From Alentia gelatinosa (lineage: Eukaryota > Annelida > Polychaeta > Phyllodocida > Polynoidae), in NCBI GenBank assembly GCA_950022655.1, contig OX465583.1:31275360-31339359 (forward strand): DNA of 64,000 nt, read 5' to 3'. How positions within the stretch are numbered: the first letter of the stretch is position 1; each line of letters begins with the position of its first letter. Both the position numbers and the translations under genes were made by a program. Below are positions 20,657 to 32,432 of the stretch, in pieces. Below the pieces are notes generated by a model. The model made no database searches. It had not been told where the DNA came from and saw only the letters and a list, made by a program, of their open reading frames with translations.

Positions 20657-21230
20657 GGGGGAGGCCACACTTCCGGGGGAGGGCCGCACTTCCGGGGGGC
20701 CGCACCTCCGGGGGAGGCCGCACTCCCGGGGGGCCGCACCTCCGGGGGAGGCCGCACTTCCGGGGGAGGGCCGCACTTCCGGGGGGCCGCACCTCCGGGG
20801 GAGGGCCGCACTTCCGGGGGGCCGCACCTCCGGGGGAGGCCGCACTTCCGGGGGGCCGCACCTCCGGGGGAGGCCGCACTCCCGGGGGAGGGCCGCACTT
20901 CCGGGGGGCCGCACCTCCGGGGGAGGCCGCACTTCCGGGGGGCCGCACCTCCGGGGGAGGCCGCACTTCCGGGGGAGGGCCGCACTTCCGGGGGGCCGCA
21001 CCTCCGGGGGAGGGCCGCCTTCCGGGGGGCCGCACCTCCGGGGGAGGCCGCACTTCCGGGGGGCCGCACCTCCGGGGGAGGCCGCACTCCCGGGGGGGGC
21101 AGCACTTCCGGGGGGGGGGGGGGGGCCCGCACCTCCGGGGGCCGTCCTCTCCCCGGGGGCCGCCCTCTCCCCGGGGGCCGCCCTCTCCATGCTTCCAGGG
21201 GAGACCACGCTCCCAGGGGAGACCGCACCT
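20657..21230. repeat. GC-rich 16-18-bp array and G-run
   Basis: Alternating units of the type CCGGGGGAGGCCGCACTT and CCGGGGGGCCGCACCT run to about 21100. They are followed by a run of about 14 G (21108-21125) and CCGGGGGCCGCCCTCTCC units. The top strand is strongly G-rich and can form G-quadruplexes. Confidence 0.92.
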
Positions 21231-21309
21231 CTGGGGGAGACAGCCCGAGACTGGCCCAGTGCCTAGTCCAGACTCAGAGCCCCGGACGTAGGGCGGTACC
21301 CCGCAGGTC

Positions 21310-21410
21310 GGTATCCCGGGAGGCGGCACCCCGGGAGGCGGCACCCCGGGAGGCGGCACCCCGGGAGGCGGCACCCCGGGAGGCGGCACCCCGGGAGGCG
21401 GCACCCCGGT
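21310..21410. repeat. 15-bp tandem array (about 7 copies)
   Basis: The unit GGAGGCGGCACCCCG repeats with no visible variation. It sits nearest the primer-binding site of the LTR element. Confidence 0.93.
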
Positions 21411-21553
21411 ACTCCCACTCCAATCCTGCTTATGTATCGGCCGTATTTTCTGCTAGATTTTCCGCTGGACATTGCTCTGTCAATTCCCCTGCAAAGACCC
21501 ATGGTCTCCCATGGTTCTTTCTGTCATTCTGTGATCGTAGAAATCGGGAATAA

Positions 21554-21571
21554 ATCCCACCGCTGCCACCA
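21554..21571 (-). other. Primer-binding site, tRNA-Leu type
   Basis: Minus-strand TGGTGGCAGCGGTGGGAT lies one base inside the 5' LTR. It is complementary to CCA plus the acceptor/T-arm end of animal tRNA-Leu as I know it. This fixes the 5' end of the element. Confidence 0.85.
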
Positions 21572-21572
21572 A

Positions 21573-21914
21573 TGTAACGATCGTGTGTACAGAATGACAA
21601 GGACCAGTAAATTCCACTGTGATAGCGTTGATGAACCTTTATTATAACTTTGGAGCTACAGCCAAGGCCGCTCGAAGCCTTTAATCCTTTGATATGTATC
21701 GCTCAGAGTCTAGGAGAAGACTGCCGAAGCCGCAGACGGCTTCTGTTTATATACGGAATCGGGTGACGTCATCTCTCGCAACCTCTCGTCCCCCGGGAGA
21801 GACCTCCATACGGAGACTCCCCCGGAGCTCCCCCGGAGCTCTCCCGGAGACTCCCCCGGAGCTCCCCCGGAACTCACTCAAACCCGCAAGAGACGACGCC
21901 CCCCGACCGCTACA
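21573..21914 (-). repeat. 5' LTR (minus-strand sense)
   Basis: Same 342 bp as 18607-18948. The minus-sense promoter motifs are TGACGTCA at 21764-21771 and TATATAA at 21747-21753, with AATAAA at 21638-21643. Transcription would run leftwards, through the satellite interior and in the sense of gene A. Confidence 0.9.
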
Positions 21915-22175
21915 CTATGTATTATACTATTACATATCAACATACGTAATACATTATACCTTATCACGTATAACATATAACATATTACCATATATGTACC
22001 ATATCTACCAATATGTTATCATATAACATAACATATCTTCCATATGTATCTTGTTATCTTTAAGATATTACTATCACGTATTAATATCTTCTCTCTTCGC
22101 TCATAAAATTAAAATAAATTTTATTTGCCCAACCTCTGCTTTATACTTTTGTGTTGCGGGATAAAGGGGTAATGG

Positions 22176-24266
22176 CGGGAGCTATTTCCCAAATAGCCAA
22201 TTATTGAATAGCAGGCTGGTAGAGGGCTGATGACTCGGGACTGGATGGAGGTTGGCAGCTCTAGTTTTGGCACACATCAACTCTAGATGACCCACATTCG
22301 CTGTAGACCGATTTTTGTGAGACGCGTTTTTAGAGGTGTGAGTTAGACTGGCCCCGTTTATTATTTTAGTAAATGTGCCTGGCTTCCGTGTGTTGGGGCC
22401 GACGATATACCCGCCTTCCCAACAATCTCCCTAGTGCCTCTAGTCTGCTGTATATCCAATGTGTATCTGTGTATATTGACCGAAATGGTCTTAATTATAC
22501 AGTTATAAAGTTACTTTGGTCATCAATAGTTGATGAGTACATTTGTGCGTCAATAAAAACAACTGTATGTGTGAAGGAGTTATTCATAGCATGGTATTGT
22601 TTACCTCAACGGAAATACACTCATCATTGCTTATGGTTTATGCTGACGTAGATTTGTTTGTTTTGTATAATTCCGTTGGTTTTTTTTGTGTTTATTCGAG
22701 GTTTTGTATTTCTTCCTTAAGTGGGGTGAGACTCAGTTGATCGTAGATACATAGATTGCTCATAAGGGTTGTATTAAGTATTCTTTACGCGTTGGGATTC
22801 AGTCATGCAGGGATCTTTATAGAGATGCCACAGCCTAATATGAAAATTGCACAAGGTTCCTCTATATTGGCACAACGTTGTTGATGTCAGCTCCCTTCTT
22901 GTGGTATTTTGTCTAATTGCACTTCCGAATGCAATTGACCTGTAACCATCACACATTGGAAAATACATAATCATAGCTAAGTGCGCCTTTGTAAGGACAA
23001 TTATATCTAATCGGTGTTATACGTGACAACCGCGTGGAGGATCGCCAAGTTACTGTTGAACATGCTGTATTGTCGTTGAAATGTTGAAGCAAAAAGAAAC
23101 ATTTCGGAATGCAAAAAATCCTAAGAACTTAAAAAAAACAAGGTTAGCAGAGTTTAGATGAACATATAATCTAACTAGACAGTATGCACAGGAATCCAGT
23201 GTGTATGCTGACATTTGCATGAAATCTTTCGAGGAGTAATTGCAATTCTGTCCTTCAATAATTAGGAAATAACACAGTCCTCGACTTCTGTTCATTCTGA
23301 GACTATGCGAGTTATTTAGAAATATCTACCTAAATTCACCTAGCTTCTGGCAAAGCTGTGAGAGTAGGGTGTGGCTGATTTGTTCTCGTTGGGAATGGTT
23401 GTACAGATTAACCTGGCAGGTTCATCGTCTGTCATGTTAAACCACTGAGTCAGCTATTTTACATTCCACTTAATCAACGGGATGTTTACTACACCAGAAC
23501 CTCTCAGATAGTCGGTTTGTTGGTCCTTTCTATGTGTGGTGCTGTTAGCATTAGTCCTTTTGATATAATTTTCACCTTTGCTCTCATATTATCAACAAGT
23601 CCATGAAAAGTTAATATGAGAGGTGACAGTTTGGCAGACGTAGGATTTTTGTAATCAATTAATATATTAAATCATAGAAAATGACAGAACATAATATATT
23701 ATCATGATTGATTATGATATTACTTGACAGGTTATTACCCAACATTGTATAATATTTCAACAACTTATCATGTGCCCATACAGATTATTACCCAACATTA
23801 TATGATGTAACCAAGCCACTAGGCAATAACATTACCACCAATAACACTTGTGAAGGCATGCTTTTTGACCAAATCGGTTAAAGCCAGAGACATATGTATA
23901 CGTGAGATCAAACAAACTGCAAGGGTAACACCACCTGTAGTTCCAACATCATACCAGGATTGCATGCTCTTTTTGTAACTTTTATCTGAAGCTTATGATA
24001 GGCCCTCAGATGTGCTAGTTTCAATCTGCCTCCCGTGACCTGGTAATTTTTCATACATTTAAAAATTTAGAAGATATTGATGCTTCACAGAGACTTAACC
24101 AAATGTGTCAATCCTCGGTCAGAGCGAACAAGAATATGAGGACAAGAATGCTTAGGTTTACTTTAATTGTGGCAGCAGAGTTTATCTTGTTATGCATCTC
24201 TTCTATAATTGTCAGAAAACCTTGAATATGCCAATAAATAAATTTCAAAGAAAAAGATATCCTTAC
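22176..24266. other. Gene A intron 1, distal part
   Basis: AT-rich intron. A short motif ATTACCCAACATTRTAT occurs twice (about 23734-23802). No exon, RNA gene or further transposon was supported. Confidence 0.5.
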
Positions 24267-24888
24267 CGACTTTTTTCCAGTCGGGGCTGAGATAGAAGTC
24301 CGTGAGGAGGTCGTCCACTTTCTCCCCGGAGACCATTTTGTAAATGTTATACTCGTCTCTGTTCTGATACAAAGCATGACACACAAACGCATTGGCGAAG
24401 TCCTCAAAGTCGAACCACTCCGGATCTATCTGACCCTCATAGCGGTCCGGCTCGTGGTGCGGGAAGAAGGTATCACGTACATTCGTCTGTGATTTCACAT
24501 GAGACAAGAACAGCTGCCGACACGCTCTGCTGACCAGGTCCACGCCGTTAACGACCGGCGTCATGGCCAGGAGGTTGTCCAGGGTGAGACTGCTGCGGGT
24601 GGCCATCACTGAAGTCCAGGTGATCACTCCTTCATTCTGCGCTAACGCGAGGCTTGACCGGCTGCCAGAGTCCACTGCTCCCCCTAGCGGGGAGGGTCTA
24701 GGGGTGCTAACGGGGCCGCCGGCGCCGCCGGCTCCAGGTTGCTGCTCCAGGGCGTCGTCGGTGTCCTCCAGTGGGACGGCCGTGTGGTGTCCGCCGCCTG
24801 GTTTGTAGTACCTGCGGTAGATGCCCTTGAGTAGGCCGTCTCCGCCGATGTTGTGCGGGTCGGGTCCACGCATGAACTCCAGACACAT
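24267..24888 (-). CDS. Gene A, exon 1 with start codon (unidentified protein)
   Basis: The minus-strand ATG at 24888 is the first Met after an in-frame TAG (24916-24918), so this is a credible start. It gives 207 codons to a consensus donor (GTAAGGATA), phase 1. The N-terminus MCLEFMRGPDPHNI is followed by a basic/Tyr segment (GIYRRYYKPGGG), a low-complexity Gly/Ala/Pro/Ser linker (about 45-80), then an acidic aromatic-rich region with DPEWFDFEDFANAFVCHALY and VDDLLTDFYLSPDWKK. No signal peptide or membrane segment is obvious. GC is much higher than the flanks. Joined to exons 2 and 3 it gives at least 299 residues. I do not recognise the family. The tail of the open frame past 24267 reads into the intron. 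Confidence 0.85.
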
Positions 24889-25310
24889 CGCCGGGGTGCC
24901 CCGGATAACCCCCCTCTACTCCACCTCCTGTTACTGCTCCCCTACACACCCCACTCCTGCACACCGCACCCTCTCACACCACACCACTCCACGCCAGCCG
25001 GCCTGCCTGCCCAGAGCAGCCCACCACTACCACAGAATATTTAACTCACATCCACATGACCCCGGGCAGTGCAGCTAGTGCCTCTAGTGGCGGCGGGTAT
25101 GTTGGTAGGGGGATAGATAGCCTGGACAGAGCCGCCCTTCACAACTTCCAACACCTCTGTGTTTGTAGTAGCCGTACATGAAATGTCGCTCTCCTTACAG
25201 AGATCCTGTGAACCTTTGGTCAGAGTGCCTATGCGAAGAATGTGCTAGGAGAGTGTGATTCTATGGCTGGATCTGGGCCGTTTCCTCGCCAGGTACCGCC
25301 ACCGGCAGCG
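24889..25310 (-). promoter_or_regulatory. Presumed 5' UTR and promoter region of gene A
   Basis: The 400 bp upstream of the ATG are GC- and C-rich relative to the flanks, with no TATA box obvious on the minus strand. This is inferred from position only; no transcription start was identified. Confidence 0.35.
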
Positions 25311-26557
25311 ACGTGATCCGATGGAGCGAGCAACTCGCGTTTCCACTGACCGTATTGTCCGGCTCACTGAGCAGCTCACAAAAGGTTAAATCCCGGCCTC
25401 TGGCACCTCCCTGTACCGCCAAGCCCATACACACCACTCACAGATTCCGCGAAACTCCACCCGCTACGTCAGAGAAAGTATGTAATAGTAATGTGAGTCC
25501 GGCTGGCTACTGCACACCACCGGCACCCGGCAAGACTATAGCACATCACCCAATCACTGAGCTGCTCATCGCCACGAGAAATACCCGAGCACTCCCGAGC
25601 ACATCCGAGCACCTCCGGAGAAGCTCAAGGCTCCTTCTTTATCTTTTTGCTCGCTACAAGGCGACCTCGACTCGCTATGCAGCTACCATGCAGCGGGTGT
25701 GAGTCCAGACGAGTTATCTATTTTTACCCGCTTTGCGGCACATCATCGGTGCAGACCGCGGTGTATAGGTAGAGGCGGAGGTGTAGACCTGTAGGTGCAG
25801 GCATAACAAGGAGAGCTGCTCAGTGTGGGGGTGAGCAGAAGGAGGGCGTGGTATGAGTGACTCGCCAGCATACTGTGACTAGGTCTCACAAAACTAGGCA
25901 CTCCTATAGCAGCGACTTGAATAGGATGAACCAAAGAGGTTGAAATAAGGTATATTCTAATGTCTTTGCATGCATGTAGTAGTGGTATCTATACCACTCT
26001 ACATTCATTCTCACAAGGTTAATTGTAACTTTGACTTTAGTTCAATCGATGTCTGTGACTTGGTCTCTCGAAACCTATAGCAGCGACTTGGATAGCATAA
26101 ACATATAAGTGACTTACTATGTTACAGTACCTCTTAATAGGCTTATTACACGTACACTAACTTAAGTAACAGTAACTGTGGGAGTGACTTCAACTTTAGT
26201 GAATGTAAATCGTAATTGTGGCTTAAGCTCGTTAGTCGCTGTAATGTCACCTAATGAAACCAGGCACATGTTACAGTAACATTTTCCATTATATTCTCAG
26301 ACCCCAATTGACATCCCCGTATCAATGATTCTAATTTTAGTTATTGGAACTGGGATATTCTTTTACTGTAGCATGTTGTAATAAAAACAATTGCATGATG
26401 TATGATCTCGTGTAGCATCAAATGTATCCTAGGAATGAGCATATAAGTGGCATCTCCATCACTCTACGGCCTCACATTTTAGCTAGGTTCTAAATATCTG
26501 ATATCATATATGGTTGTTTGACCCTTGCTAGGAAATTGTGTTAGGTATTTTTCCCAA
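25311..26557. other. Intergenic, nothing firmly recognised
   Basis: A 129-codon plus-strand ORF (25313-25702) is Ser/Thr/Pro-rich with no family resemblance and is not called. Short similar phrases (CTATAGCAGCGACTTGRATAG) occur near 25904 and 26078, suggesting a small diverged duplication. Confidence 0.4.
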
Positions 26558-26612
26558 ATACATGGGTGGGTGGGTGGGTTGGTGGGTTGGTGGGTCGGTG
26601 GGTCGGTGGGTC
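26558..26612. repeat. GGTG-type microsatellite
   Basis: Tandem GGGT/GGTC units (GGGTGGGTGGGTTGGTGGGT and on) run for about 55 bp. It is G-rich on the top strand and quadruplex-capable. Confidence 0.9.
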
Positions 26613-29600
26613 GTTTTCATATTGACACCTACACCTGGAGGACTCTGCGTGGTCGACGTGGGCAAAGCATCCTACTGGAGGGAGGTCGTAGAGGCTAATT
26701 TACTTAACCCTGGAGGCGGACCTGTGACCAGAACGTGACTGCGGGGAGTCTTCTCCAGGTGATGAGTGGGCAGCCACGTGCTGCCAGTTCTTTATCTTCA
26801 ACCAACGAGTATAGAGATATATACTCGTTGCTTCAAGTTATTCTCAACTTAGCCAAGTGACCTGTCCTGATAAATCCCCTCTGGTATAAGGAGAATTCTG
26901 TAAAAAATACCTGTTGAAATCTAATTTGGATAAGGATGTACACTCCTATTGGGGGATACATCTCAGCTAGATTTTGAAGTGAGTGACTAAAAGGTATTCT
27001 AGAATTCTGGAATTGCTCAGAAGGGCAAATATTGATATACTGCTGAAGTTCCATATGGGTAATTCTATGATAGTCTTGGCTATATGAAATGTTTGATTAA
27101 ACTGGGTTCTGTATTAGTACATCACCTGCTATATGACTCTCGTTGGATAAATAATCTGTATAAAGTATAGAGGGAAGAAGAACAACTGAAGATATGAATA
27201 CTGAAGAGCTAGTTACACGCGGTATTGGCCATGTTGGAGGGGAGAAAGTGTGAATGCACGTGTTTAGAGTAAGGGGAACATGCAGAGACGCGGTGGTAAC
27301 TCGAGATATACACAAGAATCACACCGGAGACGGAAATAGCGTATGCGTGACTCTGAGATGCTTATAATAGTGCATGCGCGACTCACAGACGGCAGAACCA
27401 CTTACGTGTTACAGCGATCGTTTCATTCCTCTCCTTACAATGTGCTCCTCGCATAAGTTCTCTCTGGCTCTAAGCCTTTTTTCGGAGTTTTCTCAACCGC
27501 CTCGAGTGGAATTTCTATGACATAGAGCCGGGGAGAATGAAAAATCGGTGGTAAAGTATGTTATAGCATGCATCATACAGTTTACACATGAAGTCTGAAA
27601 TCTCACAGCTTAAAGGTGGATGAGAATCTTAAAGATAAAGAAACACGGAAAGGAAAGAAAAAGAGCGATTTTGAGATGAACATTGTACAGGAATAAGCAG
27701 ATTGACATTGAAAACAGATATTATGTTATGCTTATATTCTGATCTCTCTTCGATGGATGTACACTAACCCAAATAAACAAGGTATCCTGGATTGGTAAAA
27801 GGTGGAACCTTGGAGCGGATATCTGTTTTATCAACGTATAAGGTTTAATGGTATCAATCTTACGAGAAATGAGACTGCATAAAGTGGATATGAGCAACTG
27901 AAATGGATGTGAACACATGTACTGGATTATTGGAAATAAGTAGAGCTTCGCTCGTATGATAAAGAAATAAAGAAACACGGCATGAAACTTGTGAGAAGTT
28001 CTGAGAACTGTCGGCCTCATTGGGTATATTGATATAATATACGGAAACGGGGTTACTGTTGCTGTAGTTGATATATACGCGGTAAAAATGACGGTTTTCG
28101 TATTATTATATACCTGTTATACCTTCGCTTTTGGATGATTTGTGGGGTTTTACTGCCATACAGACCACATACGTCATAAAATCGACATGGGTAGGAGCGG
28201 GCGGTATGTGTAAGAGACATGGGCGCAGGTATAAAATAATAGATGCTTTTTAATAACATTTTTAAGATCAATGGCATTATCATTATACAGTGTGTTGGTA
28301 TTGGTTTGTTTGAGTTGCATTATGTGGGGGGGGGGGGAGAGGAGGCACTGCTTATATTACATTAGGATGTTACACGGTTCACATGCCAGTTAGTATTCCC
28401 TTTCCATATTTCCAGTGCACACTCACTCACTGGTGATGTTGGGAAGAGAGTGTACCTGAAGGAATTGATTAATTTCCCTTCGCACTGTCTAACCCGGACA
28501 CAGACATTCTGCTACACAGACAGATATCCTAGAACGCATGTTGGGGAATGATTCATAAACCCAATGTGCGAAGCAAGCTGAGGACTTATAACTTACTACT
28601 AGACTACTATTGTAGCAGTACATGTATCTGACCCTGGAAGCACGGTTAATGAAGCCGGAGTATGTGGGCAATAACACAATAATCTTCCCTATTAATCAGC
28701 ACTGAGATGTAATCCGTATTGCATTATCTGACCGGGAGCAGAGGATCAGCCATGCCTGGTGTTGGGTGTCTTAGCAGTCCATCCGTAGGTCACCATCCCT
28801 GATCATGAGGTGCTCATTAATGGACATAATCTTGAGCAGTGAGCACAATAAACAGATTGTATGCTGGAGGTCGTTTGTCTGTTTTATCGTTATCATAATT
28901 ATTATCATCATTATTATCATCACCATTAATATCATCAGGAACAGACAAACAGAACATTTTTGTTTAAGAATATTTTCATCAACATCTCTGTTTACAATAA
29001 TGGAGAAGGAAGTGCCACATTAGATATAGATCATTCAACAGAGAGAACATATAAATGGTCACCTCTGTAGCTAAAAGGGTTATCTTTTTCTGTGCAAGTA
29101 CAACTGTATTTGACATCTGCTTTTTAAGTTCTTATTGTGAATCTTTGTGTACTTCGTGTCTGATCACTTTTGTTTACATTAATCGGAAAGATAATTCCAT
29201 GATAAACAGAGATGTTTTTGTCATTATTCAGCAATGGCACAATATATACAGTCCCCTTTATAAAAGGTTTAATTTCTACTACGATAATTTATATTTACAT
29301 TTTCAGTTCTTCCTTTTAATTTCCGTATCCTAATTTGAAATAATTGAAAGGAAAATGTATGGAAATAAAATTTTCTCTTGTAATGTTATAACACATCCAC
29401 AGATTTACATAAATGTACAAATATCATTAAATATTTAACAGAAACATATGCGGTGGGGGTGCAGCCCTTAAGAACAAATCTGTAGCCTATGTTTGTACTT
29501 TCAATTATTCACATTGCACTTAGTCTAAATATCAGTGTTGGGATATATTGCCCTCCCACTTATAATATATGTATTATCATTATTACTATTATCATTATTG
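26613..29600. other. Intergenic with simple repeats
   Basis: It contains a G13 run near 28328-28340, an ATT/ATC trinucleotide tract at about 28885-28935, and a second one at about 29570-29620. No gene is supported; ORFs here are short and compositionally random. Confidence 0.5.
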
Positions 29601-29609
29601 TTATCATTA

Positions 29610-31320
29610 TTATTATTGCATCTGGGATATCGGGCTCCATATTTCATTAATGTTTCTCCAGAACCGCTTCACATTGTTCCGGTTGTTGTCGAGATGTCCT
29701 TGCATAACGCTTCCTTTATGCTCTCGTATCTTAATGTTGATTTCGCCACGTAGTTGGCGTATTCGAATCAAATTGTTCATATAATTCATGTCTGAATTAC
29801 TTTCTTTTAACAATAGGTTGGTTCATTCATCAATCAATTTCACTATACATTTTCGGTAATAGTGGTTCGCACTTGTGGATGGCGACCCATTCTGTTTCTG
29901 GACTGTTACACATTCTAGTGATCTGGCCGACCCTTGAGACCTCCTGGGAGAGGGTGTAGTGTGTGATTTTATTTGTTTTGGTATTCCAAATGAAGTTGTT
30001 AATGATTTCTTTTGATTCTTTGAAGATTTCTGCAAGCTTGTAGGAAACTGAGATAGCATACAGTAAAATTGCTATTTTGCCCTTATAGATCGTGTTCTAT
30101 GACTCCATTAGGCACAAATTGTCCTATATTTCCTTAATTTTACAGCAAAGCTAAGGTTGTAATTATGTAAATCTGTCATTGTATTGGAGAATGTTATTCT
30201 AGGGTTTCTTTTTCTTTTATGTATAGGGGTAGCTGTTTATCATTATAGCTTCCTAGCGTCAAAACAATTTTTCTGTATTAATTTTCAGCCCTGCGTAGCA
30301 CCTGAATCGCTCAAGAATGTCTAATATGGGAAAGAGAAGTGGCATCTTTGGTGACGCATGGCATATTGTCTGCGACTTGATATGTATTTTGTCATCGAGA
30401 ATTAAACCATGTATGTCTTCCTTATTATATATGGCTATTGCTAGGATTTCTATGAGAATAATGAGAAGGTATGTGGAGATGAAGCAGCCCTAGCGATGCG
30501 TCTTTTGGAGAAAACCCATGGGGTGTGAAAACCGTTGTTTGATACAGAAGTTGCAATATCAATGTATAGTAGTTTCATCCAATTAATAGATTTATGCTGA
30601 AGACCAAAAAATGCTAAAGCACCATAATCTCCCTCCCAAGAAAGTGGACCAAAGGCTTTTTTAAAATCATTTTTTTACATTGATATAATATATTGTCTCT
30701 TGGATGGTGTGTATACATGTACGTCCCTATGTACCTTCCTCTTAGAATTCAACTAAGAAACATTTGAAAAATTCAAACATCAATCCATCTGAACTGGGAT
30801 ATTTACTGGCATTCAAGTTTGTAAGCACATGCAGTAACTCATTGATGGTTAAGTCATGTTCTATTAAGTGACGCTGATCGTCTGAGACTTGTGGGATGTA
30901 TTGCTTAAGGTATTGTGAGCTTATGTTGTCTACGAGAGATTCCCCTTCTGTAGCTCAATAAAGTTTTGAATTATATTCATGTATAGTGTTCAGTATTTTT
31001 TTGGATTTGTTATTAATGATTCGCCAGGACGTTGAAGTTGGGAGATTTGTTTATTGTGAGCATTTTATATTCTAAAACCAAAAATTATTTTGTTGTTTTT
31101 TTCTGCCAATATAACCCATTTGGCCTATGAGTGGATTGAGTGATGGCGCTTTTTTCTTTTCTTCAAAAATCAAATTTCTTTTTAATGCATCTAATCTTTG
31201 TAATATTTCCTCTCTATTTTCGCGATCTGGATCTAAGTCTAGGGAATTATTCAGCAAATTGAGTTCATTTCTTTTGTCTTTGGCTAATTATTTCTATCGT
31301 TTGGCCATCCTAGAAGCATA
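29610..31320 (-). pseudogene. Decayed L1/Tx1-like LINE fragment
   Basis: Minus-strand reading, with frameshifts and stops, gives recognisable pieces in L1-type order. First is a coiled-coil pre-RT segment at about 31070-31260 (EEILQRLDALKRNLIFEEKK). A fingers region follows at about 30750-30950 (LTINELLHVLTNLNASKYPS, then SDGLMFEFFKCF). RT palm pieces sit at about 30280-30500 (EILAIAIYNKEDIHGL, then DILERFRCYAGLKINTEK). The FADD/YADD motif C is not readable, and part of the palm seems deleted. A C-terminal piece at about 29613-29813 has KRFWRNINEIWS. Both ends are lost. Confidence 0.75.
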
Positions 31321-32371
31321 AGTAGAAATGTACAACAATGTGTGAGAAATATAATAGGACAGGACTACAATAGAGTATGACCAAGGGGTAATCATTATGT
31401 AGTGCCATGCTTTCTACTGTTATTATATACTTGAGTTCCTCAAATTCAACTAATCTGACTAGACTTTTCTCCATAATTCTTGAACTACTTGACCGATTTT
31501 TAAAATCCCAACATCTTTTTGATCCTATCTTTCCCAGCTATCTTTTGCATATATTATTCTAATTACAGATATGAAATCCATTGTTGTAGCTACAGAATAC
31601 TGTTTTGGGCTCCGGGCTGGGCTCGTTAACCTAGGATTAGCACAGATGAACAGAATTATAAGAATAACTCTCTAGTTGTCAATGATAGAGACGTGTAATT
31701 TAGCATACTGGGGTATTTTAACATGCTGAATCCAATGGAGATATCTATTTTCATGTATATTGATGATGTCATAGTTAATTTGCATAATGATAAGGAAATC
31801 TGTAATAATGATGCATAGTTTTTGCAAAAAGCACTCAAATAGTACTCCTCTCTAATCTAGATCATGTCATATAAGGCAAAGCATATTTTGGACTTGTAAA
31901 TAGGAATTTGGACAGCTAATTTGCATAATTTATCTTGAACCTGAAGTCCTCAGATGGATGAGAGAATTGATAAATTTAGTTTTTCAGTGTAGTTATTTGA
32001 AGATGCTAGCCTTTTACATCTATCAAACTATTGCATATCATACATCAAATTAATCCTCTATGTATGCTCTTTGTAATGGCATAGGAATTAAATTGTTTCA
32101 TTCATTCATTTTTGTCTGAAGAGCTTTCAGTGATTTCCAACAAGTGGGTCACAGTATTTAAGGGCATCGCACACTATGCCACTTTTTCCTTGAGGTACGG
32201 TTAAGATTCTGTACCAAAAAATATTGCATAAATGGTGCTGCTAACCCAGCAGGGGCGGAGGGGTAAAAGTCGGTGCCAAGATCTGATCAGGAGTTGGTTA
32301 CCCCAGCAGGAGGTGGGTAGAATATTTCTAGATATATCTGTACACACCTTGATATTCTCTCTTGGGATTTC

Positions 32372-32432
32372 TTCTCATTGTAGTGATAAAAAATTGCTAA
32401 TTTCTCATTGTAGTGATAAAAAGATGCTAATT
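32372..32432. repeat. Two-copy tandem duplication next to the LINE 3' end
   Basis: TCTCATTGTAGTGATAAAAA followed by a variable pair and TGCTAATT occurs twice in a row, just left of an imperfect 20-bp hairpin (about 32434-32478). Confidence 0.8.

Larger units (their letters stand above)
18607..21914 (-). mobile_element. Non-autonomous LTR retrotransposon with a satellite interior
   Basis: Two 342-bp LTRs, apparently identical, flank 2.6 kb. On the minus strand the LTR begins TGTAGC and ends GTTACA. One base after the 5' LTR lies a primer-binding site (TGGTGGCAGCGGTGGGAT, 21554-21571) complementary to the 3' end of animal tRNA-Leu. A polypurine tract (AAGGAGGGAAGAG) abuts the 3' LTR at 18949-18961. 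Comparison with B1 shows the empty site and gives a 4-bp target duplication, ATAT on the left and CTAT on the right (one mismatch). There is no gag, protease, RT or integrase. The interior is mainly six tandem-repeat blocks, so it must be mobilised in trans. By PBS and target size a Gypsy-like helper is likely. Confidence 0.88.
13374..22175 (+). mobile_element. Ngaro-like tyrosine-recombinase retrotransposon (complete, interrupted by an LTR element)
   Basis: The order is A1 (13374-13564), gag-like ORF1, RT-RNase H ORF2, tyrosine recombinase ORF3, B1 (17999-18317), A2 (18318-18508), B2 (18544-18606 continued at 21915-22175). Split direct repeats of the form A1-B1-A2-B2 with RT, RNase H and a tyrosine recombinase define Ngaro/PAT-type DIRS elements. 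No methyltransferase domain was seen, which favours Ngaro. A1 and A2 look identical over 191 bp, and B1 equals B2 once the 3.3-kb insertion is removed. All ORFs are intact. The coding part is very GC-rich compared with the host, while the B repeats are very AT-rich. No target duplication is expected for recombinase-based insertion and none is seen. Confidence 0.9.
18544..22175 (+). repeat. Ngaro split repeat B2, interrupted
   Basis: The first 63 bp (18544-18606) match the start of B1. The rest (21915-22175) matches the remainder, and the LTR element sits between. B2 ends GGGGTAATGG, which marks the right terminus of the Ngaro element. Flanking sequence CGGGAGCTATTTCC is host or older DNA. Confidence 0.9.

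Noticed and set aside
19094..21553. Very long ORFs (364-778 codons) on both strands
   Set aside because: They are products of stop-free tandem repeats. The same peptide cycles appear in several frames, there is no domain, and the arrays lie inside an LTR element.
25313..25702. 129-codon plus-strand ORF upstream of gene A
   Set aside because: Biased composition without domain, splice context or family resemblance; possibly chance in C-rich promoter DNA.
28327..28342. G13 run as a functional quadruplex site
   Set aside because: A single homopolymer with no context; it could also be a sequencing-length artefact.
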